Shown one piece after another: positions 6,850 through 14,505 of a DNA stretch of 24,227 nucleotides. The translations under genes and the position numbers were made by a program. The number at the start of each line of letters is the position of its first letter. Position 1 is the first letter of the stretch. Under the pieces are notes generated by a model. That model had not been told where the DNA came from. It was given only the letters and a program-made list of their open reading frames with translations, and searched no databases. This DNA comes from Ga0074130 sp035565355. Lineage in GTDB: Bacteria; Pseudomonadota; Gammaproteobacteria; Burkholderiales; Rhodocyclaceae. The stretch spans positions 1 to 24,227 of the forward strand of contig DATMSM010000049.1 of NCBI GenBank assembly GCA_035565355.1. Reading direction: 5' to 3'.

Positions 6850-7197
6850 TCATTCAGGCTGCCATTGGTATTGCGCCAAGGCGACGGAGCCGTCGGCGGC
6901 GAAGCGAATGCCCTCTTTCTCCAAGCGCTTACGCTGCGCCATGGCGGCGACGCCTCCATCGCCACGCTCGCTGATGCGGCCGCGCGCATTGATGACGCGG
7001 TGCCAGGGCAGGCGGTTGCCGACGGCCAGCGCGCTCAGCGCGTAGCCGACCAGGCGTGCCTGGCGCGGCAGGCCGGCGAGTTGTGCAATCTGGCCATAGG
7101 TCGCCACGCGCCCTTTCGGTACCTGGGCGACGACGGCGTAGATGAGTTGATGGCGCTCGCCGGGAATGCACGGCCCGGCACCCCGGTCGCGGCTCAC
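6850..7197 (-). CDS. Alkyltransferase-like protein (ATL, MGMT fold without the active cysteine)
   Basis: A 115-residue protein with the DNA-binding domain of O6-alkylguanine-DNA alkyltransferases: VATYGQIAQLAG (31-42), ARLVGYAL with the finger arginine R48, and PWHRVI (64-69). The acceptor cysteine of PCHRVI is tryptophan (W65), as in E. coli YbaZ and other ATLs. Such proteins cannot repair the base; they bind O6-alkylguanine, bend the DNA and hand the lesion to nucleotide excision repair. The GTG start at 7197 overlaps the TGA of the upstream GGDEF-EAL gene by four bases, so translation is probably coupled. GGGGAAG sits about 10 bases upstream, inside that gene. Confidence 0.93.
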   Translation of the reverse strand: MSRDRGAGPCIPGERHQLIYAVVAQVPKGRVATYGQIAQLAGLPRQARLVGYALSALAVGNRLPWHRVINARGRISERGDGGVAAMAQRKRLEKEGIRFAADGSVALAQYQWQPE

Positions 7198-9881
7198 TCC
7201 GTCACTTCCCCTGTCATACCGTCGGCGTAGCGCGCCTCGAACGCCTCCAGCGGCATGGGGCGGCCGAACAGGTAACCCTGAACGTAACGGCAGCCTTCAC
7301 GCTTGAAGAAGTCCCACTGGGCCTGGGTCTCTATGCCTTCCGCCACCACATCCAGGCCGAGCGCGCCACCCAAGGTGATGATGGCGCGACAGATCGCCAC
7401 GTCATGCCGGCTCTCCATCGCCCCGCGCGCAAAGGCCTGGTCGATCTTGAGCTGATCGAAAGGCAGACGCTTGAGATAGCTCAGAGAGGAATAGCCGGTC
7501 CCGAAGTCATCGAGCGAGAAGCGCACGCCAAGCGCGCGCAGCTCATTGATCTTGACGATGATCTCGTCGATACGGTCCACCAGCATGGATTCGGTGATCT
7601 CGATCTTCAACTGGGCAGGATCCACGTCATAGAAGGACAGCAGTTCCCGCACTTCCTCGACAAAAACGGGCTGCGCGATCTGCTTGGCACTCACATTCAC
7701 GGCAATCGCCACATGGGCAAGTTGCGGAATCTGCCGCCACGCCTCAAGGCAACTGCAGGCCTCGCGCATGACCCAATGGCCGATGGGCAAGATCAGGCCG
7801 GTTTCCTCCGCCAGCTCGATGAACTCGGCAGGCGAGACCAGGCCCCGCTTGGGACTGTTCCAGCGAATCAACGCTTCCGCACTGACCAAATGCCCCTCCT
7901 GGTCGACCTGCGGCTGGAAATACAGCACGAATTCATCGTGGATGATGGCCTGCTTGAGATCAATCTCCAGCGCCTGGCGCGCGGCGATGTTTTCCTGCAT
8001 CTGCGGATCGAAGAAACAAAGCGCGCTGCGCCCGTTACTCTTGGCCTGATACATGGCCAGGTCGGCCCGACGCAGCAGCTCGTCGTTATTCATCGATTGC
8101 CCGCAGAACAGGGCGATGCCAATGCTGCTGGTACCGATGTATTTGTGTCCATTCAGGTCGTAATCGCGATGCAACTGGACGGCGACCTTCTCGGCAATTT
8201 GCTGCGCCTGCCGTGCGGCCTCTGCCTCGGTGCTGCCAAGCTGCTCCAACAGGACCACGAACTCGTCGCCGCCCAGGCGCGCGACCGTATCGTATTCGCG
8301 CACCGAACGGCGCAGGCGTTCGGCAATCTCGATCAGCAACAGGTCGCCGACCTGATGGCCCAAGGTGTCATTCAGAGTCTTGAACTTGTCGATATCGAGG
8401 AAGAGCAGCGCGCAGTAACTGCGATTGCGCTCACTGACCGCCATGCTCTGACGCAGGCGATCAAGGAAGAGGCGCCGATTGGGAAGGCCGGTAAGCATGT
8501 CCGAAAAGGCCAGCTGTTCGATGTGCAGTTGAGCCTGAGTGCGCTCGGTGATATCGCGCGCAAGGACGATGAAGCTTGGTTGTTCGCTCCGCTGAGTCTG
8601 CTTGCGGGCAATCGACAGCTCGAACCAGAGCTCGCCGGCCGCTGCCTCCATGTGAATCTGCGCCCCGTAGGCGGCGCCCTTGACCTCGGCCTCGGCAATC
8701 GCCTCCATTACGGTGGCAGCGGCTTCGGCCGGCAGCACCTCGGACACCTTGCGACCGATGAGCTCTTCCGGCGACATGGCCAGCAGGTCCATATAGGTAG
8801 ATCGATAATCGAGGTAACGGCCTTCTCGATCGACCTCGAACAGGATGTCCGGTATCGCACGGATGATGGCGGCCAGATGGTCGTGCGCCACCTGCCTATC
8901 CTCCAGCACCTCGACTTGCAGCCGGGCCGCCATGTAGCGGCGAATGCTGATTCCCAGCAGGAAGCTGCCCACACCGATCACAGTCAGGAATATCCCGCCC
9001 ATGGCGCACTCCCGCCACCACGGCGCCAGATAGTCCTGCTCGGCCTGACCGACCAACACATAAACCGGATAGTGCGCGATGCGCCGGAAGGAGATGCTGC
9101 GCTGCAGACCGTCGAAGGGACTCAGGGCCGTGTAGCTGGCGATGCTCCGGCCGGCTGCCAGCGCCGTGATGGTTTCCGGTGCAGAGACACGGATCGCCTG
9201 TTCATCGACCTGCGCCTGCAGGCTCGGGTGCCGGATCAATATCCGCCTATCGGCATCGAAGAGCGTAATGATGCCGTTCGCGCCGAGCCGGATGGAAGCA
9301 AACAGATCCTCGACGCGCTGATTGGAGGTGTTTACATAGACGATACCGGCAAACTCGCCCTTCGCATCGACCAAGGGCAGGGAAATGATGAACACGCGTT
9401 CACCGGTGATGCGCGAACGCAGGGGCAGGCTGAAGGTCAGCTGCATGCTTTCGCGCGCACGCTTGAAGTACTCCCGGTCGGCAATGTTCACGTAACGCCC
9501 GGGGGTGACGTCATCGCCATAGATGACAGTGCCCTCTCGATCCGATGCACGCACCGACACGGCATTCGGTAGGCGCTGGCGCAGGCCCTCGACGTAGCGG
9601 CTGAACCTCTCCGCGCTGAAATTGCCGCGTTCGTGCAGGCGGCGGTACTCTGCCGTAGCGCTGAGCAGGGCCAGCTCGCTTTCCTGGAAGTGCGCACCAA
9701 GGAAGCGCTCCAGGCTCAGCGTCGTGTTCTCGACATTGTCCGCCGCTACCTGGTGATAGCGCTGATAGCTCTGCCGCAGCAGCCCCAGCACCAATGCGGT
9801 GGCAAGGCATAACAGGCCGACGGCTGCGGCGACCAGCAAACGGTTCTTTCTGCGCAGAGCATCTGGACTGCTATCTGTCAA
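7194..9881 (-). CDS. Membrane sensor with Cache, PAS, GGDEF and EAL domains
   Basis: An 895-residue inner-membrane c-di-GMP enzyme. Order: TM1 (about 15-35), a periplasmic Cache-like sensor (about 45-285; YVNIADREYFKRA and GEFAGIVYVNTS fit dCache), TM2 (about 295-313), PAS (about 335-450), GGDEF (about 455-620) and EAL (about 635-880). The cyclase motif GGDEF (537-541) is intact and is preceded at the right spacing by an RxxD inhibitory site (REYD). The phosphodiesterase part keeps EAL (669-671), NVS, DDFGTGYSS, EGIET and QGY, so both activities look possible; which dominates cannot be read from sequence. The start is a TTG at 9881 with GGGGAG 5 bases upstream. It overlaps the ATL gene downstream. 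Confidence 0.95.
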   Translation of the reverse strand: MTDSSPDALRRKNRLLVAAAVGLLCLATALVLGLLRQSYQRYHQVAADNVENTTLSLERFLGAHFQESELALLSATAEYRRLHERGNFSAERFSRYVEGLRQRLPNAVSVRASDREGTVIYGDDVTPGRYVNIADREYFKRARESMQLTFSLPLRSRITGERVFIISLPLVDAKGEFAGIVYVNTSNQRVEDLFASIRLGANGIITLFDADRRILIRHPSLQAQVDEQAIRVSAPETITALAAGRSIASYTALSPFDGLQRSISFRRIAHYPVYVLVGQAEQDYLAPWWRECAMGGIFLTVIGVGSFLLGISIRRYMAARLQVEVLEDRQVAHDHLAAIIRAIPDILFEVDREGRYLDYRSTYMDLLAMSPEELIGRKVSEVLPAEAAATVMEAIAEAEVKGAAYGAQIHMEAAAGELWFELSIARKQTQRSEQPSFIVLARDITERTQAQLHIEQLAFSDMLTGLPNRRLFLDRLRQSMAVSERNRSYCALLFLDIDKFKTLNDTLGHQVGDLLLIEIAERLRRSVREYDTVARLGGDEFVVLLEQLGSTEAEAARQAQQIAEKVAVQLHRDYDLNGHKYIGTSSIGIALFCGQSMNNDELLRRADLAMYQAKSNGRSALCFFDPQMQENIAARQALEIDLKQAIIHDEFVLYFQPQVDQEGHLVSAEALIRWNSPKRGLVSPAEFIELAEETGLILPIGHWVMREACSCLEAWRQIPQLAHVAIAVNVSAKQIAQPVFVEEVRELLSFYDVDPAQLKIEITESMLVDRIDEIIVKINELRALGVRFSLDDFGTGYSSLSYLKRLPFDQLKIDQAFARGAMESRHDVAICRAIITLGGALGLDVVAEGIETQAQWDFFKREGCRYVQGYLFGRPMPLEAFEARYADGMTGEVTE

Positions 9882-9896
9882 ACCAACTCCCCGCTC

Positions 9897-9918
9897 GCAC
9901 CTTCCGTGCGGAAGGTGC
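9897..9918. promoter_or_regulatory. Perfect hairpin in the leader of the GGDEF-EAL gene
   Basis: GCACCTTCCG (9897-9906) and CGGAAGGTGC (9909-9918) are perfectly complementary. On the minus strand the stem ends about 5 bases before the GGGGAG ribosome site of the TTG-started gene. With no T-run on that strand it is not a classical terminator. It may set translation of the sensor gene or isolate it from the upstream RNase HI-like gene. Confidence 0.5.
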
Positions 9919-9992
9919 TGTGCAATTTTTCATTGTCTTATTTATCCCCGGCAAATACAAACGCCACTGCCCTCGCGCCTGGATCTTGCACT

Positions 9993-10436
9993 TCAGGCCC
10001 GGGCAGCTTTCCGGCGCTTCGGTTCCACTTTCTCGGGCAGCCCCAGGGCGCGCCGCGAAAGGCCGTCTGCCGCACCGTTGCGATGCCGTGGAATCCAGTG
10101 CAGGCTGATTTCATCAAACTCAGCAAGCAATTGCTGGGCGCGCCGTATCAACAGCCCCAGGCGTTCAATGCTGGTCGCATCCACACCGCTCACGTAACGG
10201 ACTGCCACATTGCTGTCGCCGTGTATGAGCAGGCGCCGCAAGCCCTGATCGCGGGCCATTTCAAGCAGGGCACAGAGCGCATGCAACTCGGCCTCATTGT
10301 TGCACCCGAACTCCCGAGCCAGCAGCGAACGTTCGCAGACATGGCCGTCCGGCGCCTGCAGCACCAGGCCGATGCCGATACGGCCGGGATTCGGCAAGGC
10401 CGAACCGTCGAACCAACCTTGCCAGAGCTCGCTCAC
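9993..10436 (-). CDS. RNase HI-like protein (reverse transcriptase-like RNase H domain)
   Basis: A 147-residue single-domain RNase H-fold protein. The metal-binding acidic residues are in place: D10 (WFDGS), E50 (NNEAELHAL), D74 (HGDS) and D124 (NGAADGLS), with the family histidine H118 in IPRHRN. Predicted activity is cleavage of RNA in RNA-DNA hybrids. It belongs to the shorter RNase HI family without the basic protrusion rather than to E. coli-type rnhA. The frame is open further upstream into the esterase gene. I choose the GTG at 10436 because it falls 10 bases after the esterase stop and places WFDGS near the N-terminus as in relatives; the RBS is weak, and ATG 10496 is the alternative. 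Confidence 0.85.
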   Translation of the reverse strand: MSELWQGWFDGSALPNPGRIGIGLVLQAPDGHVCERSLLAREFGCNNEAELHALCALLEMARDQGLRRLLIHGDSNVAVRYVSGVDATSIERLGLLIRRAQQLLAEFDEISLHWIPRHRNGAADGLSRRALGLPEKVEPKRRKAARA

Positions 10437-10446
10437 CTGCGCTGGC

Positions 10447-11121
10447 TCACTGCAAACGGGCCTGCAACCACGCGCCCATGGCCTGCACTTCTTCATAGCA
10501 GAGCGTGTGCGGCATCGGCCAGCTATGCCATTCGACATTGTCGTTGAGCTGCTGCGCCAGATCGCGCGCAGCCTCGCCCAGTGCAATCGGCAGCACCTCG
10601 TCCTCACTGCCGTGGGCGGCGAAGATCGGCGTGCTGCGGTTGGCTGCCTGTGCATTGTGCTGCACCCATTCCGGCGTCGGAATGTAGCCAGACAGGACCA
10701 TCATGCCGCCCAGGGGTTCGGGATGCGTCAGACCAACCGTGTAGGTCATTGCCCCGCCTTGCGAGAAGCCGGCCAGCACAATGCGATGACTGGGCATGCC
10801 GCGCTCGTTTTCCTTCCGGATCAGGCCACGCACCAGTTCCACCGACTCGATCACGGTGTCCGCATTCACATCGCGCTTGCCGCCGGCCATGGAGAGGATG
10901 TCGAACCAGGCACGCATGACATAGCCGTTATTGCAGCTCACCGGCATCATCGGCGCATGCGGAAAGATGAAGCGGATCGCTGCATCCTGCGGCAAACCGA
11001 GTTCGGGGACGATGGGCGGAAAGTCGTTGCCATCGGCACCGAGGCCGTGCATCCAGATCACGGACAGGGTGGGATTCGGGCCGGTCTCGATTTCGATGGG
11101 TGCTTCCAGTGTGTGTTTCAT
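10447..11121 (-). CDS. Carboxylesterase/phospholipase family alpha/beta hydrolase (YpfH/Est-like)
   Basis: A 224-residue cytoplasmic serine hydrolase. Oxyanion region MHGLGADG (24-31), nucleophile S120 in GFSQGG, acid D174 in HGSEDEVLP and H205 in MPHTLC make a complete triad. WMHGLGADGNDF and PMMPVSCNNGYVMRAWFDI are hallmarks of the phospholipase/carboxylesterase family (PF02230), which cleaves short acyl esters; some members act as lysophospholipases or protein deacylases. No signal peptide. Its ATG overlaps the TGA of the DUF1415 gene by four bases, so it is translationally coupled to it. Confidence 0.94.
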   Translation of the reverse strand: MKHTLEAPIEIETGPNPTLSVIWMHGLGADGNDFPPIVPELGLPQDAAIRFIFPHAPMMPVSCNNGYVMRAWFDILSMAGGKRDVNADTVIESVELVRGLIRKENERGMPSHRIVLAGFSQGGAMTYTVGLTHPEPLGGMMVLSGYIPTPEWVQHNAQAANRSTPIFAAHGSEDEVLPIALGEAARDLAQQLNDNVEWHSWPMPHTLCYEEVQAMGAWLQARLQ

Positions 11122-11678
11122 TGCGCTTCCAGTTTCTTGAAAAGTCTTTGCCAGCCATCGTGTCCAAGCTGCTCCAGCGTCTCGATATTGCGCTCGTAGA
11201 TGTCGGCGGCATCGGGGAAGGCGGCCACGGCACGGTCTATGCTCGCCTCGCGCAGCAGGTGCAGGATAGGATAGGGGGAGCGATTGCTGTAATTGGCGAT
11301 ATCGTCGGCCTCACTGCCGGCGAACTCGAATTTCGGATGGAAGCTGGCAATCTGGATCACGCCCTCGAGCCCGCTGCGCTTCAGCAGGACGTCGGCTTCC
11401 TCGAGAAAGAAATGGAAGTCGATAAAGTCCTCGAACATCTGCGGTGCGATCAGCAGCGTTGTATCGATCTCCGCCGCAGCCGTGGCGTCCAAACGGCTCA
11501 GTTCCGTCGCCAGTTCGGCAAGCAACTCATCCGGCGTTTGCGCCGTGCTGACAACATAGCGGATCTGCTGCTTCACGTGTACTGCCTTGGCGAAGGGGCA
11601 GAGATTGAGCCCGATCACTGCGCGCTCCAGCCACTGCTGCGTGGCCGCGATGACAGCGTCTTCCGTCTCAGTCTTCAT
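11118..11678 (-). CDS. DUF1415 family protein
   Basis: A 186-residue soluble protein that I recognise as DUF1415 from its opening (WLERAVIGLNLCPFAKAV), the central FLEEADVLLKRSGLEGVIQIASFHPKFEF block and the YSNRSPYPILHLLRE motif. It is widespread in beta- and gammaproteobacteria with no established biochemical function. The conserved NLCPFA cysteine and FHPKFEF histidine are candidate functional residues. The start overlaps the end of the diguanylate cyclase gene by 11 bases and the stop overlaps the esterase start by four, so the three genes are surely one transcript. Confidence 0.92.
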   Translation of the reverse strand: MKTETEDAVIAATQQWLERAVIGLNLCPFAKAVHVKQQIRYVVSTAQTPDELLAELATELSRLDATAAAEIDTTLLIAPQMFEDFIDFHFFLEEADVLLKRSGLEGVIQIASFHPKFEFAGSEADDIANYSNRSPYPILHLLREASIDRAVAAFPDAADIYERNIETLEQLGHDGWQRLFKKLEAQ

Positions 11679-12660
11679 CAGCGTCGACCACGCGATTGCG
11701 GCCCAGCTCCTTGGCCGAGTAGAGGGCGCGGTCGGCCTCCTCGATCAGGGCGGGTACGGATTGGCCATAACTCAGCGTAGCAACGCCGATACTGATGGTG
11801 ATCTGGCGCTTCAGCCATTCGGTGCGTTCGACGGCACGACGCAGACGCTCGGCCATTTCCAGCGCACCCGCCTTGTCAGTATTCGGCAGAATCACACCGA
11901 ACTCTTCACCGCCATAGCGCGCTGCCATATCGTAGCTGCGCACGGTGTGCTGCAGGATGCGGGCGACCTCCCCCAGCGCATCGTCGCCGGCCTGATGGCC
12001 GAAGCGGTCGTTGTAGGACTTGAAATGGTCGATATCGAGCAACAGCAGCGATACGGGCTGCTGACTGCGCGCGTTGCGCTGCTGCTCATCCTGCAGCTTC
12101 TCGTCGAAGGCGCGGCGATTACGCAAGCCGGTCAGGCCGTCGGTGGTGCTCACGGTTTCCAGTTCGCCCACCAGGCGGCGCATCTCCAGCAGAGCCACTA
12201 CCTGACGTGACAAAGCCCGCAACGCGGAGATCTGGCGCTCATCCAGCCGACGCGGGCGACGATCCACCACGCAGACGGTGCCCAGCGCCTCACCCGTGGG
12301 CATGAGCAGCGGCGCACCGGCATAAAAGCGGATGCCATTCTCCTCAAGCACAAAAGGATTGTCCAGGAAGCGGCTATCCTGCTGTGCATCGGGTACGACC
12401 AGCAGGTTTTCGGGCTCCAGGATGGCGTGTGCACAAAAGGAAACGTCGCGCGAGGTCTCGTCTATATCCAGGCCTACCTTGGACTTAAACCACTGCCTAT
12501 CCGTATCGATCAGGGTGATGACCGCGATCGGGGTCTCGCAGATCAGCGCCGCCAGTTGCGTGATGTCGTCATAGGAGCGCTCAGCGAGCGTATCCAAAAT
12601 GGCGTAGCGGTGCAGGACGCTGACACGCAGCGCTTCGTTCCGGGGCAATGAGGCTTTCAT
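11668..12660 (-). CDS. GAF domain diguanylate cyclase
   Basis: A 330-residue soluble cytoplasmic protein. A GAF sensor domain (about 20-155; AILDTLAERSYDDITQLAALICETPIAVITLID is written here only to its first part, AILDTLAERSYDDIT) precedes a GGDEF domain (about 165-325). The active-site motif is GGEEF (250-254) with a correctly spaced RxxD inhibitory site (RSYD), so it should make c-di-GMP from two GTP with product feedback. There is no EAL domain. I start at ATG 12660, where GAF proteins of this type begin, rather than 216 bases upstream where the extra residues look non-coding. No good Shine-Dalgarno is visible. It is the first gene of the minus-strand run that ends near 6129. Confidence 0.92.
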   Translation of the reverse strand: MKASLPRNEALRVSVLHRYAILDTLAERSYDDITQLAALICETPIAVITLIDTDRQWFKSKVGLDIDETSRDVSFCAHAILEPENLLVVPDAQQDSRFLDNPFVLEENGIRFYAGAPLLMPTGEALGTVCVVDRRPRRLDERQISALRALSRQVVALLEMRRLVGELETVSTTDGLTGLRNRRAFDEKLQDEQQRNARSQQPVSLLLLDIDHFKSYNDRFGHQAGDDALGEVARILQHTVRSYDMAARYGGEEFGVILPNTDKAGALEMAERLRRAVERTEWLKRQITISIGVATLSYGQSVPALIEEADRALYSAKELGRNRVVDADED

Positions 12661-12995
12661 AGTGGGGAAGTGTCTGACGCGCCGAAGAGGTAGCTCTGGA
12701 ATGGCTCTGCGGGCGCCTTTGCAAGAGGACGGAAGCGTTATCTTACCGAAGCAGGCTTCAACTGGACACCCATGCGCCCAAAGGGCGCGCCGTGCCGGCA
12801 CCAATCGATGACGAAAACGGCCACGGGCGTACGCGGTGCGCGGGCTTAGCGTCAACTGGAAGACACATCCTTGCATGGCAATTCGCCGAACTGAAACAGC
12901 TGAAACCTGAGCGCGGGGAGCGCGTGGCAGAATCCGCCCAGCATCGTTCAGACCCTTCAGGCAGAAGGCCCATCATTCGATTCGAGGCAAGTTCC
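12661..12995. other. Divergent intergenic region upstream of the diguanylate cyclase
   Basis: These 335 bases separate the cyclase gene (-) from a hypothetical gene (+). A reading frame continues upstream of the latter but has no RBS or recognisable protein. I see a small perfect hairpin (GCGCCC at 12774-12779 with GGGCGC at 12783-12788) but no convincing promoter hexamers in either direction, though promoters for both genes must lie here. Confidence 0.5.
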
Positions 12996-13613
12996 ATGAC
13001 CAGCTACGACCCCACCGCGCGGCTCAGGGAAATCTTTCTTGGCAGCACAGGCAAGTTCGAATTCACTGGCAGTGATGCCATCACGACCATGGTGCTGATA
13101 CGCGAGATGGTCGAGTTTCGAAACCGCAAGAAGGAACTCGCGGTGCTCAATCTGTATTGCAACTGGACGGTGCACCCCGAACCCCTGGGTTCGCTGACCG
13201 GATCACGCTTCCTGGCCGATACCGCCGCCGCATTCGGGGTCAAGCGCGATGCCGCCGCCATGAGCGAACATATCGCAAATGCGCTCTCCCTGTCGGCGCT
13301 ACGCGCGGAGCTGATCGAAACCTTTCAGGCCCACGAACTGCCCACGCGGAACTTCGAGCTGCGCACAGGCTGGAAGATGTTCTCGGCCCAGTACCTTCGA
13401 TCCCTGATGCACAAGCGCCTGCGCTTTCCCGCCAAGCTCAAGGGCAACCCAAAGGCCGCCGAACTGCATCGGGAAATGCTGAGCAAAGCCAAGGACGACG
13501 CCGGCTGTACCACTCAATCGATCCGCTTCCGCGCATGCTCACGGGATGCGGTGCAGTGGACCGTCGAATTAGGGGACGGCACGGAGCTGGATGGCGCCCT
13601 GCTCAACCCCTGA
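12996..13613 (+). CDS. Hypothetical protein (205 aa)
   Basis: I do not recognise a family. The 205 residues have no signal peptide or membrane segment. The first half has helical stretches (DAITTMVLIREMVEFRNRK), the middle is basic and aromatic (GWKMFSAQYLRSLMHKRLRFPAKLKG) and the last 40 residues look like beta strands. GAGGCAAG about 6-13 bases before ATG 12996 supports this start; a longer version from 12792 is possible but its added residues look non-coding. It stands alone on the plus strand between minus-strand genes and ends 22 bases from the convergent 13636-13989 gene. The lysine- and arginine-rich middle could bind nucleic acid, but that is a guess. Confidence 0.72.
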   Translation: MTSYDPTARLREIFLGSTGKFEFTGSDAITTMVLIREMVEFRNRKKELAVLNLYCNWTVHPEPLGSLTGSRFLADTAAAFGVKRDAAAMSEHIANALSLSALRAELIETFQAHELPTRNFELRTGWKMFSAQYLRSLMHKRLRFPAKLKGNPKAAELHREMLSKAKDDAGCTTQSIRFRACSRDAVQWTVELGDGTELDGALLNP

Positions 13614-13627
13614 GCGAGAGGCTGCAT

Positions 13628-13641
13628 GGCTAGCGCTAGCC
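13628..13641. repeat. Perfect 14-bp palindrome at a convergent gene junction
   Basis: GGCTAGCGCTAGCC is its own reverse complement and contains the TAG stop of the minus-strand gene. It lies between two converging genes and may serve as a short bidirectional 3' stem, although no T-runs flank it. Confidence 0.5.
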
Positions 13642-13989
13642 GCGGCCCAGCGACACGACCAGCAACCAGACTAGCATTAGCAGCACGGCGATGGATAACG
13701 CCAGCATGCGACGGCGGTTGGTTTCGATGCGCTGGATCAACTGGGCGTTCTGTTCAGCCAGCGCCTTGATGAGTTCGGCCGACGCATGCAGCTGACCGCT
13801 CAACTCATCCATGCCGGCTTCCAGCGCGGCAATACGCGAACTCGGGTCGGAGGCGTTGCGCGCCGCCTGCGTGCCCTTACGGCTCGCCGAACTCCACAGC
13901 TTGCGTGCACCCTCGGCCACCTTGGGTGCATTCTTGATGACCTCAGTCCATGGCACTGCCGCCAGCACCGTCATCCAGCTGATTGCCAT
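13636..13989 (-). CDS. Hypothetical coiled-coil protein with a C-terminal membrane anchor
   Basis: A 117-residue protein: an N-terminal amphipathic part (WTEVIKNAPKVAEGARKLW), a predicted coiled coil (about 48-92, IAALEAGMDELSGQLHASAELIKALAEQNAQLIQRIE shown only as its start, IAALEAGMDELSG) and a single C-terminal transmembrane helix (about 94-114) followed by a few residues. It is a tail-anchored topology with the bulk probably in the cytoplasm. I recall similar conserved proteins opening with a VPWTEVIKNAP-like motif in betaproteobacteria, without known function. The start at 13989 is the first ATG with this motif; the ribosome site is weak (GGCGGA upstream). Confidence 0.78.
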   Translation of the reverse strand: MAISWMTVLAAVPWTEVIKNAPKVAEGARKLWSSASRKGTQAARNASDPSSRIAALEAGMDELSGQLHASAELIKALAEQNAQLIQRIETNRRRMLALSIAVLLMLVWLLVVSLGRG

Positions 13990-14266
13990 ATCCGCCTTTC
14001 GCTTGCCTGATTGCGCCAGTATGCCTGAAGCACTGACCCAGCCGACAGCGCAAAGGTTCCCGCAGGCAGCGGTTTCCCGAACCTGCGCTGCTCTGCGCCG
14101 CGACCGGAAACAGGAACGGGCGCTTGCGCGCCCGTAGGTACTGCGAGGCCTGCCGCGAGCGGTATTTTCCGCTTATCGAACAGGCCATGCTGCTCTCCAC
14201 ACCAAGGGAAGGATGTGTGTTTAAGCAAGCGCGACACGCTGCCACGTGTCGCGTCTGGCAGCTCGC
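13990..14266. other. Non-coding gap with two perfect hairpins
   Basis: No credible gene is seen in these 277 bases; the open frames read as unrelated peptides. It holds two stems: ACGGGCGC (14116-14123) with GCGCCCGT (14128-14135) around TTGC, and CGCGACACG (14230-14238) with CGTGTCGCG (14245-14253) around CTGCCA. The second lies 14 bases after the stop of the 73-residue gene on the minus strand and probably ends that transcript, although the T-run is poor. Confidence 0.5.
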
Positions 14267-14488
14267 TCAGCTCAGGCGACGGACGACAGTGCCGGTGTCC
14301 TTGATCTTGAACGTGCCGTCGCTCTGCGGCTCTGCGATACGATCGGAATACTTCACCTTGTAGCCCTCGAAGTTATGGGGCAGATGAGTATTGCCGAAAT
14401 CCAGATAGGTGATTCCCAGACCTATCTTCTGCAGGATAAAGGTATGACCGGTCTTGTCCTCTACCTTGAATTCGTCATCGACTCTCAT
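14267..14488 (-). CDS. Small hypothetical protein downstream of CFA synthase (73 aa)
   Basis: I do not recognise a family. The 73 residues are polar and strand-rich (HTFILQKIGLGITYLDFG, DGTFKIKDTGTVVRRLS), with no cysteine, signal peptide or membrane helix, and look like a small all-beta domain. AAGGAGA lies 6-12 bases before the ATG, one of the best ribosome sites in the window, so it is very probably translated. It starts 17 bases after the cfa stop in the same direction and is likely co-transcribed with it, which suggests a role in the same membrane or stress response; that is inference. Confidence 0.8.
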   Translation of the reverse strand: MRVDDEFKVEDKTGHTFILQKIGLGITYLDFGNTHLPHNFEGYKVKYSDRIAEPQSDGTFKIKDTGTVVRRLS

Positions 14489-14505
14489 GGTTGTCTCCTT
14501 GGTTG

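Noticed and set aside
7404..9572. Plus-strand open frame of 722 codons
   Set aside because: It is exactly opposite the well-supported Cache-PAS-GGDEF-EAL gene and its translation matches no domain; long antisense frames are common in GC-rich DNA.
9897..9930. Hairpin plus T-rich stretch as a plus-strand terminator
   Set aside because: No gene reads into it on the plus strand, and the T-run starts several bases after the stem.
13943..14245. Minus-strand frames in the gap after the 73-residue gene
   Set aside because: No ribosome site, no domain, and they run into the start of a real gene; composition looks non-coding.
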